From positions 372,001 through 436,000 of the forward strand of contig NZ_UWFN01000265.1 in assembly GCF_900602065.1 (NCBI RefSeq): a stretch of DNA of 64,000 nucleotides. The letters are read 5' to 3'. The notes under the pieces were generated by a model. That model was not told the origin of the DNA. It searched no databases and saw only the letters and a program-made list of their open reading frames with translations. Positions 8,573 through 18,731 of the stretch are shown one piece after another (positions within the stretch are counted from its first letter, which is position 1; every line of letters begins with the position of its first letter). Made by a program: the position numbers and the translations under genes. Source of the stretch: Pseudomonas viridiflava. Lineage in GTDB: Bacteria > Pseudomonadota > Gammaproteobacteria > Pseudomonadales > Pseudomonadaceae.

Positions 8573-10441
8573 TTAAATCCACAACTTCTTGAAGTCACGC
8601 CCGCCATAGATCAGGTTGACCATTGCGCGGGTCACCATGATGGCCGTGAACATCGAGGTAAAGATCCCGAGCGACATGGTCACCGCAAAACCCTTCACCG
8701 GGCCGGTGCCCATTGCGAAGAGAATGCCGCCGACCAGCAACGTCGTCAGGTTGGCGTCGAGGATCGCGGTATAGGCGCGGTCGAAACCTTCATGGATCGC
8801 TCGCTGAATGGTCATGCCGTTAGCGATTTCCTCACGTATCCGCGAGAAGATCAGCACGTTGGCGTCCACCGCCATACCCATCGTCAAGACGATACCGGCA
8901 ATACCCGGCAGGGTCAGCGTCGCGCTCAGCAGCGACATCAACGCCAGCAGCATGACCATGTTCAGTGCCAGAGCAACTGTCGCGATCAAACCGAAGAAGC
9001 GATAGATAGCCATGATGAACAGCGAAACGAACAGCATGCCCCACAAGGAAGCGTCGATACCCTTGGTGATGTTGTCAGCACCCAGGCTCGGACCGATTGT
9101 GCGCTCTTCAGCGAAGTACATCGGAGCAGCCAGACCACCGGCACGCAGCAACAGCGCCAGCTCGGAAGACTCACCCTGACCATTCAGGCCGGTAATCCGG
9201 AACTGAGCGCCCAGTGGCGACTGGATGGTCGCCAGACTGATGATCTTCTTTTCTTCCTTGAAGGTCTGAACCGGCACGTCTTTCTCGACGCCGTCGACAG
9301 TCTGTTTGGTGTAGGTAGTGGTCGGTTTCTGCTCGATGAAGATCACCGCCATGCTACGACCCACGTTGCTGCGGGTCGCACGGCTCATCAACTCGCCACC
9401 GTGACCGTCCAGGGTGATATTCACCTGTGGACGGCCGTGCTCGTCAAAGCTCGCCTTGGCGTCAGTCACCTGATCACCGGTGATGATCAGACCACGCTCC
9501 ACCGGTGCTGCCGGACGACCGCCTTCGCGGAACTCGAACATTTCGGTGGTGGCTTTGGAGTCATCCGGACCTGCGCCCAGACGGAACTCAAGGTTGGCTG
9601 TCTTGCCCAGAATACGCTTGGCTTCAGCGGTGTCCTGCACGCCCGGCAGCTCAACCACGATACGGTTGGCACCCTGACGCTGAACCAGAGGCTCGGCAAC
9701 ACCCAGCTCGTTGACCCGGTTCCGTACCGTGGTCAAGTTCTGCTTGATGGAGTAATCGCGGATCTCGTTGATCTTCGCCGGGGTCATTGCCAGACGCAGC
9801 ACAGGAATGCCGTTCAGCTCAGCCGGAGTGATTTCGAAATCGGTGAAATTCTTGCGAACCAGAGCACGGGCTTCTTCACGGGCAGCATCATCGCTGAAAC
9901 CCAATTGAATAGCGCCACCCAGTTGCGGCAGGCTGCGATAACGCACCTTTTCCTTGCGCAACAGGCTTTTGACTTCGCCTTCATAAACTTTCAGACGCGC
10001 ATCCAGCGCCTTGTCCATGTCAACTTCCAGCAGGAAGTGCACACCACCGGACAAGTCCAGACCCATCTTCATCGGGGTTGCACCCAGATTGCGCAACCAT
10101 GGCGGAGTAGTCGGGGCCAGGTTCAGTGCAACGACATAGTCATCGCCTAACGCCTTGCGCACAACATCCTTGGCTGGCAGCTGGTCTTCCTGCTTGCTCA
10201 GACGCAACAAACCGCCTTTGCCATTCTCGGCCAGCGAAGAGGCCTTGACCGCGATTCCGGAATCAACAAGCGCTTTGCTCGCCCGCTCCAGATCAGCCTG
10301 CCCCACCTGCAGCGCAGTGCTTGCGCCGCTGATCTGGATCGCTGGATCGTCAGGGTAGAGATTGGGTGCGGAATAAATAAAACCGATCACCAGCACCGCC
10401 AGGATCAGTACGTATTTCCACAGAGGGTATTTGTTCAGCAT
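8573..10441 (-). CDS. secD: Protein translocase subunit SecD
   Basis: RND-type membrane protein that forms the SecDF accessory complex of the Sec translocon. The protein is 622 aa. It has one N-terminal helix (about residues 8-26), a large periplasmic domain containing MGLDLSGGVHFLLEVD, and a C-terminal block of five helices with TMGMAVDANVLIFSRIREE. Two adjacent ATGs occur at 10444 and 10441; the second fits the family start. Upstream lies yajC, as in most gammaproteobacteria. Confidence 0.96.
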   Translation of the reverse strand: MLNKYPLWKYVLILAVLVIGFIYSAPNLYPDDPAIQISGASTALQVGQADLERASKALVDSGIAVKASSLAENGKGGLLRLSKQEDQLPAKDVVRKALGDDYVVALNLAPTTPPWLRNLGATPMKMGLDLSGGVHFLLEVDMDKALDARLKVYEGEVKSLLRKEKVRYRSLPQLGGAIQLGFSDDAAREEARALVRKNFTDFEITPAELNGIPVLRLAMTPAKINEIRDYSIKQNLTTVRNRVNELGVAEPLVQRQGANRIVVELPGVQDTAEAKRILGKTANLEFRLGAGPDDSKATTEMFEFREGGRPAAPVERGLIITGDQVTDAKASFDEHGRPQVNITLDGHGGELMSRATRSNVGRSMAVIFIEQKPTTTYTKQTVDGVEKDVPVQTFKEEKKIISLATIQSPLGAQFRITGLNGQGESSELALLLRAGGLAAPMYFAEERTIGPSLGADNITKGIDASLWGMLFVSLFIMAIYRFFGLIATVALALNMVMLLALMSLLSATLTLPGIAGIVLTMGMAVDANVLIFSRIREEIANGMTIQRAIHEGFDRAYTAILDANLTTLLVGGILFAMGTGPVKGFAVTMSLGIFTSMFTAIMVTRAMVNLIYGGRDFKKLWI

Positions 10442-10460
10442 CACGCCGCCCGCTTATAAC

Positions 10461-10484
10461 GCGGGGCGCCTTGCGCGCCCCGTC
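10461..10484. other. GC-rich hairpin between yajC and secD
   Basis: CGGGGCGC (10463-10470) and GCGCCCCG (10476-10483) form a perfect 8-bp stem with a 5-nt loop. No T-run follows on either strand, so it is not a normal terminator; it may protect or process the yajC-secDF transcript. Confidence 0.5.
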
Positions 10485-10504
10485 GATTGGTAAAAGTCTG
10501 AATC

Positions 10505-10840
10505 TTAAATCGCTTTCAGGGTGCCCTTTGGCAGCGTGGCAGCAATAGCGCCCTTCTGCATTTTCAGCTCAACAGTGTCGGAAACTTCGATAACAACGAA
10601 GTCATCAGTCACTTTAGTGATCTTGCCAGCGATACCGCCGGTGGTAACCACTTCGTCGCCCTTCTGCAAGTTGCCCAGCAGGTTCTTCTGCTCTTTGGCG
10701 CGCTTGGCCTGTGGACGCCAGATCATCAGATAGAAGATGACCAGGAAGCCGACCAGGAAGATCCATTCAAAACCGCCACCCATAGGGCCAGCAGCAGGTG
10801 CAGCAGCGTCCGCGAAAGCGGGAGAGATGAAAAAGCTCAT
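10505..10840 (-). CDS. yajC: Sec translocon accessory protein YajC
   Basis: Small inner-membrane protein that co-purifies with SecDF. The protein is 111 aa with one transmembrane helix (about residues 24-41, FEWIFLVGFLVIFYLMIW) followed by RPQAKRAKEQKNLL and the basic and beta-rich tail with GDEVVTTGGIAGKI, all typical of the family. It lies between tgt and secD. Confidence 0.96.
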   Translation of the reverse strand: MSFFISPAFADAAAPAAGPMGGGFEWIFLVGFLVIFYLMIWRPQAKRAKEQKNLLGNLQKGDEVVTTGGIAGKITKVTDDFVVIEVSDTVELKMQKGAIAATLPKGTLKAI

Positions 10841-10891
10841 TTAGCACTCCAGTTGCATAATTAAGTAAAAAGCAGAAAAACTTGTTTTGAC

Positions 10892-13086
<2,195 letters not shown>

Positions 13087-13194
13087 GATGGAGTTCGTCT
13101 AGCAGGGCCGCGAAGTTTAGCGGAAAGAGACAAAATTGACCATGAAAGGTGATTGACCAACGGTAATACCGTCTGTAGACTTCGCCGCCATTGA

Positions 13195-13279
13195 GCCCTG
13201 ATGGCGGAATTGGTAGACGCGGCGGATTCAAAATCCGTTTTCGAAAGAAGTGGGAGTTCGATTCTCCCTCGGGGCACCA
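13195..13279 (+). tRNA. tRNA-Leu (anticodon CAA)
   Basis: 85 nt with CCA encoded. The acceptor arm pairs GCCCTGA with TCGGGGC, the discriminator is A, the anticodon stem GCGGA/TCCGT holds the loop TTCAAAA, so the anticodon is CAA. A long variable arm (class II) and the T-loop GTTCGATTC are present. Its 3' end is the bacterial attachment site of the prophage; the gene remains intact because the phage supplies the same 14 bp. Confidence 0.97.
13266..13279 (+). other. attL core (3' end of tRNA-Leu)
   Basis: CCCTCGGGGCACCA is the last 14 nt of the tRNA and recurs exactly at 46965-46978. The bases just outside differ at both copies. Placement at a tRNA 3' end on one side and just beyond an integrase gene on the other is the usual arrangement. 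Confidence 0.82.
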
Positions 13280-13288
13280 GCTCAATAA

Positions 13289-13320
13289 AGAAAGGCCTTG
13301 ATTTTCAAGGCCTTTTTTTT
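13289..13320 (+). terminator. Terminator after tRNA-Leu
   Basis: AAAGGCCTTGA pairs with TCAAGGCCTTT around a TTT loop and is followed by T8. As it lies inside the att boundary, the phage itself probably supplies the terminator for the disrupted tRNA transcription unit. Confidence 0.9.
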
Positions 13321-13323
13321 CGT

Positions 13324-13343
13324 CTGGCGTAAAAATGGCGTAA
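13324..13343 (+). repeat. Doubled TGGCGTAA motif, left copy
   Basis: The 20-bp sequence CTGGCGTAAAAATGGCGTAA consists of two TGGCGTAA octamers 3 bp apart. The identical 20 bp is found at 46817-46836 near the other end. In the circular phage genome the two copies would lie on the two arms of attP, the position of arm-type integrase sites. Confidence 0.7.
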
Positions 13344-13459
13344 CCCTAGAAAAATTTACTTAGCCCAATGCTGTCGCGGGTTAGGCGCTTGATGCTTCCG
13401 TGAACCACAACCCGCCAACGGATTTCCAATCCCATACGCTCAGAGATCGGAGCTTGACC

Positions 13460-14191
13460 ATGGTCGACGCCAGGCAGCAATCCCCTTCGTTGATTGAGCT
13501 CGGTCAAGTGACAGCTGTGTCTGCACCGTTTGCGTATTTACTCGGCCAAAAACATGCCGCTGGATACTTTAACGAGCTCGGTTGCACATGGGTTGCAGAC
13601 TATCTTACTTTTCAAGAAACCTTAACCTACGCCCTCCCTACATCACTATTGATCGTCACTGGCGCTGTTCTAGCTTATTTCTTGTTTTCACATAATGTAT
13701 CGGTAAAAACCCAAGTTTCCTGCATTCTTGGAATTCCTCTATTAATAATCGCTGGCGCTTTTATACTCTCGTTCTTCACTACTATTTCAGTAACTAATGT
13801 ATTTACACCGCTAGCGAATATTTGGCTTTGCATGCTCTTTGGATTTTACTCAGTTGAAGCCCTACATACTTACAACCTCCCGGATAGGAAGGGATTCGTA
13901 GAGGCTTCCGGCTGGGCGCTATCCTCTGCGTTCACCGTATTCACGTTGGCATCAGGAATAGGAAGCATGGTAGCCACCGCAGATTTGGATCGGATCGATG
14001 ACCGCTTTCCGGTATTGACGGAGCCGGGATTATTTGGCTCTACAAAAGAAAGACGCTTGGTAGCGAAGGTAGGTGATAGATTTCTTATCATGGAGGGATC
14101 TACCGAGAAGCATGATTTTTATTTGAAATCTAATTTGGATAACTTTAAAATTCTGCCCATCCATAAAAAAACAAGTGAACACAACTTCTGA
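13460..14191 (+). CDS. Unknown membrane protein, prophage accessory gene
   Basis: I do not recognise this family. From the ATG at 13460 (preceded by CGGAG) the protein has 243 aa. The N-terminal third contains the conserved-looking stretch GQVTAVSAPFAYLLGQKHAAGY. About four hydrophobic segments follow (near residues 56-75, 84-108, 113-130 and 148-167), then a short soluble C-terminal domain containing AKVGDRFLIMEGS. The DNA is more AT-rich than the neighbouring phage genes, and the gene stands alone between the att site and a non-coding block, a typical place for a lysogenic conversion gene. A role in the lysogen's cell envelope, such as superinfection exclusion, is possible but only inferred. 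Confidence 0.7.
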   Translation: MVDARQQSPSLIELGQVTAVSAPFAYLLGQKHAAGYFNELGCTWVADYLTFQETLTYALPTSLLIVTGAVLAYFLFSHNVSVKTQVSCILGIPLLIIAGAFILSFFTTISVTNVFTPLANIWLCMLFGFYSVEALHTYNLPDRKGFVEASGWALSSAFTVFTLASGIGSMVATADLDRIDDRFPVLTEPGLFGSTKERRLVAKVGDRFLIMEGSTEKHDFYLKSNLDNFKILPIHKKTSEHNF

Positions 14192-14500
14192 AACCTCCTT
14201 ACTTCAACGTGCTGTAGCGTACAAAATCAAGAAGTTTGCAAACTACAATTTCCCACAAATGCGTAATTCACCTCATCACTCTGCTGCACTCCTGGGCATG
14301 TAGCCGTGCTTGCTTGAGTCCACCACTGCTAGACGCCGCAAGAGTGACCTTCAGAACGCGGGAGATGTACACGAATGGCCAGGCTGCCCCCTTCTATAGG
14401 AAACCGAATCCTAAAATCCGTGGGGGCCCAAAAAAATAGCGATATCTGTAATATGCCTGTCGAAAATTGGCTGTAACCCTTGCATTTCTGGGCTTTCAGC

Positions 14501-14726
14501 AATTCTGAAAAAGGCGATATTGAAGCGATACATTGGCTAGATTGTTACCTTTCTAAATAGCTATATTTACATTCCTTAAAACCCAATGAATCCGGGGGTT
14601 TGAGGAAAATATTACGTCTCATATCGCTTGATATTACTTCGCCATGTAATACCGGGAGACCACAGAAAACGTGGCCTGCAGCGCAGCTCGATGGGTCATA
14701 TAGCCAATATCGCTGTTTTCAGAATT
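14501..14726. repeat. 22-bp imperfect inverted repeat pair
   Basis: AATTCTGAAAAAGGCGATAT at 14501-14520 (continuing TG) matches the reverse complement of 14705-14726 at 20 of 22 positions. About 180 bp lies between. The arms could form a cruciform or mark a small non-autonomous mobile element; no target-site duplication was identified. Confidence 0.65.
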
Positions 14727-14993
14727 CCCCCCCTCTCCCCTGAGAACAAATCTCATCAAAACCCCGTTTTTCAAACGTCCGAAAGCGGCTCCCAAACGCA
14801 ACAGAGCATGTGCAGCCCCGTGAAAACTGATTGCAGCCCCGATATCCGCTGCAGCCCACGGCCCGACTGACGCACACCGCTTAACGTCCCGCCCAGACTG
14901 ATTGCAGTTCACCCGCACTTTCTGATCTATCAAGATTTTGAAAATGCACCGAAACCCACGGTTTTCAATTTTTCGTCCAATGAATCCGGGGGT
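14583..14993 (+). repeat. 17-bp direct repeat pair
   Basis: CCAATGAATCCGGGGGT occurs exactly at 14583-14599 and again at 14977-14993. A perfect 17-bp match by chance in this span is very unlikely. The two copies bracket the TGCAGCCC repeats and the right arm of the inverted repeat. Confidence 0.7.
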
Positions 14994-15300
14994 ATCAGCG
15001 TTTGGCCGTTTTCACCTGGTCAGCGCAGCGCTGTGCAACCGCGCTTCATTTCCTTACAAAACCTTTCACAAAATGAAATGGCCGATCGCCTGTAGAGGCC
15101 CACGGGCGGCGTGGGCTGGAGGTTGGTTTGCACTGCTCAAGGATTTGCACAAAAAAAGGACACAAAGCCCGTCGGCGGGAGGGGGATAAGTGCTTTTTCG
15201 GATGTTTTTTTGTTTCTCGGCGGGTTTTCCTCGCCCCAGTGCCGGAACACACAGCTCACGAGGGATCAGCCCAGTTTTCTGACCTGGTAGGATCGGCTTC

Positions 15301-15990
15301 CTAACTTAGAGGTGCTATCAGCTCAGGGCCTTGGTTCCTCACGTTCCCCACTGCCTTGCTCACTGAGTACCACTCGAAATCATCCACCGGCCTACAGCAT
15401 TCCTTCGCGATCTCCGCTGCCCGTTCGGGTGACAGGTCAGGCTCAAGCCATTCGTTCGCGTATTCGGGTGTCAGCACAAGCGGACGCCGATCGTGAATGT
15501 CGACCATGCCCTCATCGCTGGCGGCGGTGATGATCACAAAACCATCCCCCTCGTGTGGCTCCAGGCCGAGCGTTACCTGAGCCAGCCCCCCATAAAACAT
15601 CGGAGCCTTGCTTTTCAGCCTGATGAAGTAGGGCTGCTTTATCTTCGGGTCGTCAGGATCCTTGACCCATTCAAACCAACCGTTCGCGGGTACAAGCACA
15701 CGACCATTCGGCCAGAGCTGCTTAAAGAACTTTCCCGTAGTGACCGTCTCTACCCTGGCATTGATTGGGTCAGGCCTTTTCCCCTTTGCCCAGAAAGGCG
15801 ACCATCCCCAGCGGACCTTGTCCACGCTGAGGCCTTGTTCCAATCCACGGATGACCTCCACGCGGGTGCTCGGCGCGACGTTGTAGCGATCAATCGGCCA
15901 CTCGTCATAGCCGTTGATCACAATCTGTTTTGAACCCAGCTCTTTAAGGTAGTGGGCCATGGGTTCGTAGATCGAATAGCGTCCGCACAT
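15301..15990 (-). CDS. SRAP-family protein (YedK/HMCES-like abasic-site sensor)
   Basis: SOS response-associated protein family. Members form a thiazolidine crosslink through Cys2 with abasic sites in single-stranded DNA and shield them. The protein is 229 aa. It begins MCGRYSIYEP with the essential Cys2; other family residues are in NVAPSTRVEVI, PINARVETV, ANGWFEW and the histidine of IHDRRPLVL (usually HDRMPV, so one residue is unusual). It is divergent from umuD, and the LexA box between them could control both. Inside the prophage it may protect DNA during SOS induction. Confidence 0.92.
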   Translation of the reverse strand: MCGRYSIYEPMAHYLKELGSKQIVINGYDEWPIDRYNVAPSTRVEVIRGLEQGLSVDKVRWGWSPFWAKGKRPDPINARVETVTTGKFFKQLWPNGRVLVPANGWFEWVKDPDDPKIKQPYFIRLKSKAPMFYGGLAQVTLGLEPHEGDGFVIITAASDEGMVDIHDRRPLVLTPEYANEWLEPDLSPERAAEIAKECCRPVDDFEWYSVSKAVGNVRNQGPELIAPLS

Positions 15991-16050
15991 GATGTCACCC
16001 GTCGAAATGTCCTACATATGAGATTGACCGCAAGCAGCCGAAATCGTTAA

Positions 16051-16066
16051 CTGTACGTTCATACAG
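16051..16066 (+). promoter_or_regulatory. LexA (SOS) box between SRAP and umuD
   Basis: CTGTACGTTCATACAG is a perfect CTG-N10-CAG palindrome with TATT following, the core of the gammaproteobacterial LexA site. It is 22 bp before the umuD start codon and 60 bp from the divergent SRAP start, so it probably represses both until DNA damage. Confidence 0.9.
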
Positions 16067-16088
16067 TATTTAGCGTTAGGTTAGCATC

Positions 16089-16520
16089 ATGACCATCACC
16101 GTCCTTGGCCCAGTGTCTACTGGGGGCGAGAAGCTCCCGCTCTATTCTTTCCATGTGCCTGCGGGATTCCCGTCGCCGGCCGCCGATCACATCGAAAAGC
16201 ATCTTTCCTTGGATGAGCTTTTCGACATTCGAGCGCCGCATGTGTACCTGGTTAAGATCGAGGGAGACAGCATGCAAGGGGCGGGCATTTATAGCGGTGA
16301 CATCGTGATCGTTGATCGCAGCCTGTACGCAGAGCATGGCGATATCGTCATAGCAGCGCTCAACTCAGAGCCGGTGTGCAAGCGTCTGCATATGCGCGAC
16401 AACGTGTGCATGCTCACCTCCGAAAACACCAAATACCCGCCACGGCATGTGATGGAATGCGACGAGTTGGTGATCTGGGGCGTTGTGAAATACAGCGTGC
16501 GCGATCATGACAATTCGTGA
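16089..16520 (+). CDS. umuD: UmuD-like S24 peptidase subunit of DNA polymerase V
   Basis: Self-cleaving accessory subunit of the translesion polymerase. The protein is 143 aa. The likely cleavage bond is Ala25-Gly26 in VPAGFPSPAAD, the catalytic serine is Ser61 in EGDSMQGAGI, and the general base is Lys98 in PVCKRL; this spacing matches E. coli UmuD (Ser60, Lys97). RecA filaments would trigger cleavage after damage. It overlaps umuC by 14 bp and has a LexA box just upstream. There is no DNA-binding domain, so it is not a repressor. Confidence 0.94.
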   Translation: MTITVLGPVSTGGEKLPLYSFHVPAGFPSPAADHIEKHLSLDELFDIRAPHVYLVKIEGDSMQGAGIYSGDIVIVDRSLYAEHGDIVIAALNSEPVCKRLHMRDNVCMLTSENTKYPPRHVMECDELVIWGVVKYSVRDHDNS

Positions 16521-17787
16521 GCCTGTCTTCGCCCTGGTCGATTGCAACAGCTTCTACGCCAGTTGCGAGCGCGTATTCAGGCCCGATCTGGCGAAAACGC
16601 CAATCGTGGTGCTGAGCAATAACGATGGTTGTGTGATCGCACGCAGCTACGACGCCAAGCCGTTTGTGAAGATGGGCGCACCCTACTTCCAAATCAAGGA
16701 CGCGCTGCGGCAGCACGGTGTCCAAGCCTTCAGCAGCAACTACGCGTTGTATGGCGATATCAGCGAGCGGGTCATGACTGTCATCGAGTCCATGGTGCCC
16801 GCCGTGGAGGTGTACAGCATCGACGAAGCGTTTTGCGACCTCACCGGCATGCCCGGCGACCTGACAGCATTTGGCCGAACGATCCGTACCGCAGTGCACC
16901 GATCAACCGGTATTCCGGTCGGTGTAGGCATTGGCCCCACCAAAACGCTGGCTAAGCTGGCCAACCACACAGCCAAACGACTGCAGTCCTACACGGGCGG
17001 AGTAGTGGATATCTGCGATCCCCATAAGCGCGCCTGGGTGCTGCGAAACACTGCCGTGTCAGAGGTCTGGGGTGTGGGTCGCAAGATGAAGGCCCATTTG
17101 GAAGCGATGAATATCCTTACCGCTATGGACTTGGCCAAAGCCGACCCTACGGTACTTGGGAAGAAATTCAGTGTGGTTATCGAGAAGACGGTCCGTGAAC
17201 TTTCCGGGGTCAGCTGCCTGGAGCTGGGCGAAGCGGAACCGCCAAAGCAGGAGATCTGCAGCAGCCGGATGTTCGGCAAGCGCTTGACCACCATTGAGCC
17301 TATAAAAGAGGCGGTGGCGACGTACGTTCAGCGCGCAGCGGAAAAGCTGCGGGCGCAGAACTCGCTTTGCAAGAAGATCAGGGTCAGCATCCGGACTGGC
17401 ATGTTCAACCCTGACGAGGCGAAGTACGCCAACGGGGCCTTGGTTGAGTTGCCATATCCCACGAATGACGTCCGGCTGATGACCAAGGCTGCGACCGAGG
17501 CAGTAAATCGACTGTTCCGACCTGGCTTCAAATACAGCAAGGCCGAAGTTCTGCTGATGGATTTACGGCAGCCAGGCGAATTCACTGATGACCTCTTCGC
17601 GTCCTGCCAGCCACAGGCAGCAGAGAAAGTGATGGGCGTTCTAGACGAAATAAATTCTAGGTGGGGCAGAGGTACGCTCCGAATAGCAACTGTCCCGACT
17701 AACCCCGACTGGGGAATGAGGCGGGACATGATGAGTCAAAGCTACACAACTAAAATTGACCAGTTATGGACCGTCAAATGCACATAA
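16507..17787 (+). CDS. umuC: UmuC-like Y-family DNA polymerase V catalytic subunit
   Basis: Error-prone translesion polymerase acting with UmuD' and RecA. The protein is 426 aa, near the 422 of E. coli UmuC. The palm motifs are ALVDCNSFYASCERVF (first metal Asp) and VYSIDEAFCDLTG (SIDE motif). A helix-hairpin-helix region (PVGVGIGPTKTLAKLANH) and the little-finger domain follow. The C-terminal domain is present, so it is the full-length type. It is translated with umuD and located in the prophage accessory region, so it would add SOS mutagenesis to the lysogen. Confidence 0.95.
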   Translation: MTIREPVFALVDCNSFYASCERVFRPDLAKTPIVVLSNNDGCVIARSYDAKPFVKMGAPYFQIKDALRQHGVQAFSSNYALYGDISERVMTVIESMVPAVEVYSIDEAFCDLTGMPGDLTAFGRTIRTAVHRSTGIPVGVGIGPTKTLAKLANHTAKRLQSYTGGVVDICDPHKRAWVLRNTAVSEVWGVGRKMKAHLEAMNILTAMDLAKADPTVLGKKFSVVIEKTVRELSGVSCLELGEAEPPKQEICSSRMFGKRLTTIEPIKEAVATYVQRAAEKLRAQNSLCKKIRVSIRTGMFNPDEAKYANGALVELPYPTNDVRLMTKAATEAVNRLFRPGFKYSKAEVLLMDLRQPGEFTDDLFASCQPQAAEKVMGVLDEINSRWGRGTLRIATVPTNPDWGMRRDMMSQSYTTKIDQLWTVKCT

Positions 17788-17798
17788 CCAAGACGCAT

Positions 17799-18701
17799 TC
17801 ATTGTGGCGCCTCCTCAATATCGCTATTAATCCACTCAAAGATACCAGCTACGTGGCATAACAGGGAGAAAGCTTTCAAACTGTTGCGCTCGGTCGCGTA
17901 ATATAAGTCGATGCCGTGGAGTGTTGTATTTCTATTCAATCCTGAGTAGTTATTATCACTCCGAAGCTTTGGCCCCCAGCCAATAGGTAGATCACCACTC
18001 AACTGAGCCCACGCGGCATCATCCGATAAGTTCAGCCAGTTCCCATTCGTATCGATTAACGCACGCTGCTGAGCTGCATACTTTGTGATAGGGTCTTTTC
18101 TTTCACTAAAAAGCTCACTGGAAGTGAAGTCCCTTAGTACCCCTTCAGCCTGTGACAAAAAAACCGGAACGGACAATGCATATTCTCCCCGGTTGTGCGC
18201 AGCCGCTGCAGGAAGTACAGCGAAGGATCGAGCGGGGAACATAGAAGCTATTCGTTCCACAAGATAAGGCATCATGTCTCGATAAGCCTCTGCGTATGCG
18301 GACTCAATGAGTTTTTCACGTTCAGCCGCATCCTCAATACCATCAGCTACAAACGGCAACTCTTCCCATGTTCTAAAATCAAAAAGCATGCTGGAAAACC
18401 AGCTAAATGAGGCTGCCTCTCTCAGATTCTCAGCCATTTGTGGATATTTTTCGGATCTAACCTCGTTAGCACGCCGCATGAGTTCAATCGTGTTAGTAAG
18501 CAGAGAAATGTTCTTGAAAACAGGGATATTTATCTTTGAATTAATAAAATCCATTTTAGAACGAAACTTTGAGATTGTTTCCTGCAACGCTAGTATCCCT
18601 GGACTTTGAAGTGCGGAAATCCAAGCAGGTCCTGGTGTGGACGAGATTTTAGGTTGATCTTCATTAGTATTAAGTCCAGCAACATCCTTGCTAGCTGTCA
18701 T
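17799..18701 (-). CDS. Unknown AT-rich accessory gene with R-x4-H motif
   Basis: Family not recognised. The protein has 300 aa from the ATG at 18701, preceded by AAGAGG with good spacing; a GTG 9 bp upstream is possible. It is mostly helical and soluble. Near the C-terminus LNRNTTLHGIDLYYATERNS contains Arg257-x4-His262, the R-x4-6-H signature of HEPN ribonuclease domains, followed by SLKAFSLL. This NR-x3-LHG pattern also appears in uncharacterised bacterial proteins, some near defence genes. It is AT-rich compared with adjacent tail genes, and sits convergent with umuC at the end of the late operon, a usual place for a moron. An abortive-infection or exclusion role is a hypothesis. Confidence 0.65.
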   Translation of the reverse strand: MTASKDVAGLNTNEDQPKISSTPGPAWISALQSPGILALQETISKFRSKMDFINSKINIPVFKNISLLTNTIELMRRANEVRSEKYPQMAENLREAASFSWFSSMLFDFRTWEELPFVADGIEDAAEREKLIESAYAEAYRDMMPYLVERIASMFPARSFAVLPAAAAHNRGEYALSVPVFLSQAEGVLRDFTSSELFSERKDPITKYAAQQRALIDTNGNWLNLSDDAAWAQLSGDLPIGWGPKLRSDNNYSGLNRNTTLHGIDLYYATERNSLKAFSLLCHVAGIFEWINSDIEEAPQ

Positions 18702-18731
18702 TGAGTACACCTCTTGATTACAGACTTTGCT

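Larger units (their letters stand above)
14192..15300. other. 1.1-kb non-coding, repeat-rich block
   Basis: No open frame here has a credible start, composition or family match. It contains a 22-bp imperfect inverted repeat (14501-14522 and 14705-14726), a 17-bp direct repeat (14583-14599 and 14977-14993), and three TGCAGCCC motifs at 14811, 14832 and 14850. Base composition changes from AT-rich on the left to GC-rich on the right. It separates the membrane gene from the SRAP gene within the prophage. Confidence 0.6.

Noticed and set aside
8792..10150. A 452-codon plus-strand frame opposite secD
   Set aside because: Antisense shadow of secD, rich in Gln, His and Arg and lacking any recognisable motif.
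14236..14439. A 67-codon plus-strand frame in the non-coding block
   Set aside because: No ribosome site, unlikely amino acid composition and no coding character.
14811..14857. TGCAGCCC repeats as plasmid iterons with a replication origin
   Set aside because: Only three short copies and no replication initiator gene nearby; kept only as part of the repeat block.
14634..14933. A 99-codon minus-strand frame in the non-coding block
   Set aside because: Crosses the repeats, lacks a ribosome site and resembles nothing known.
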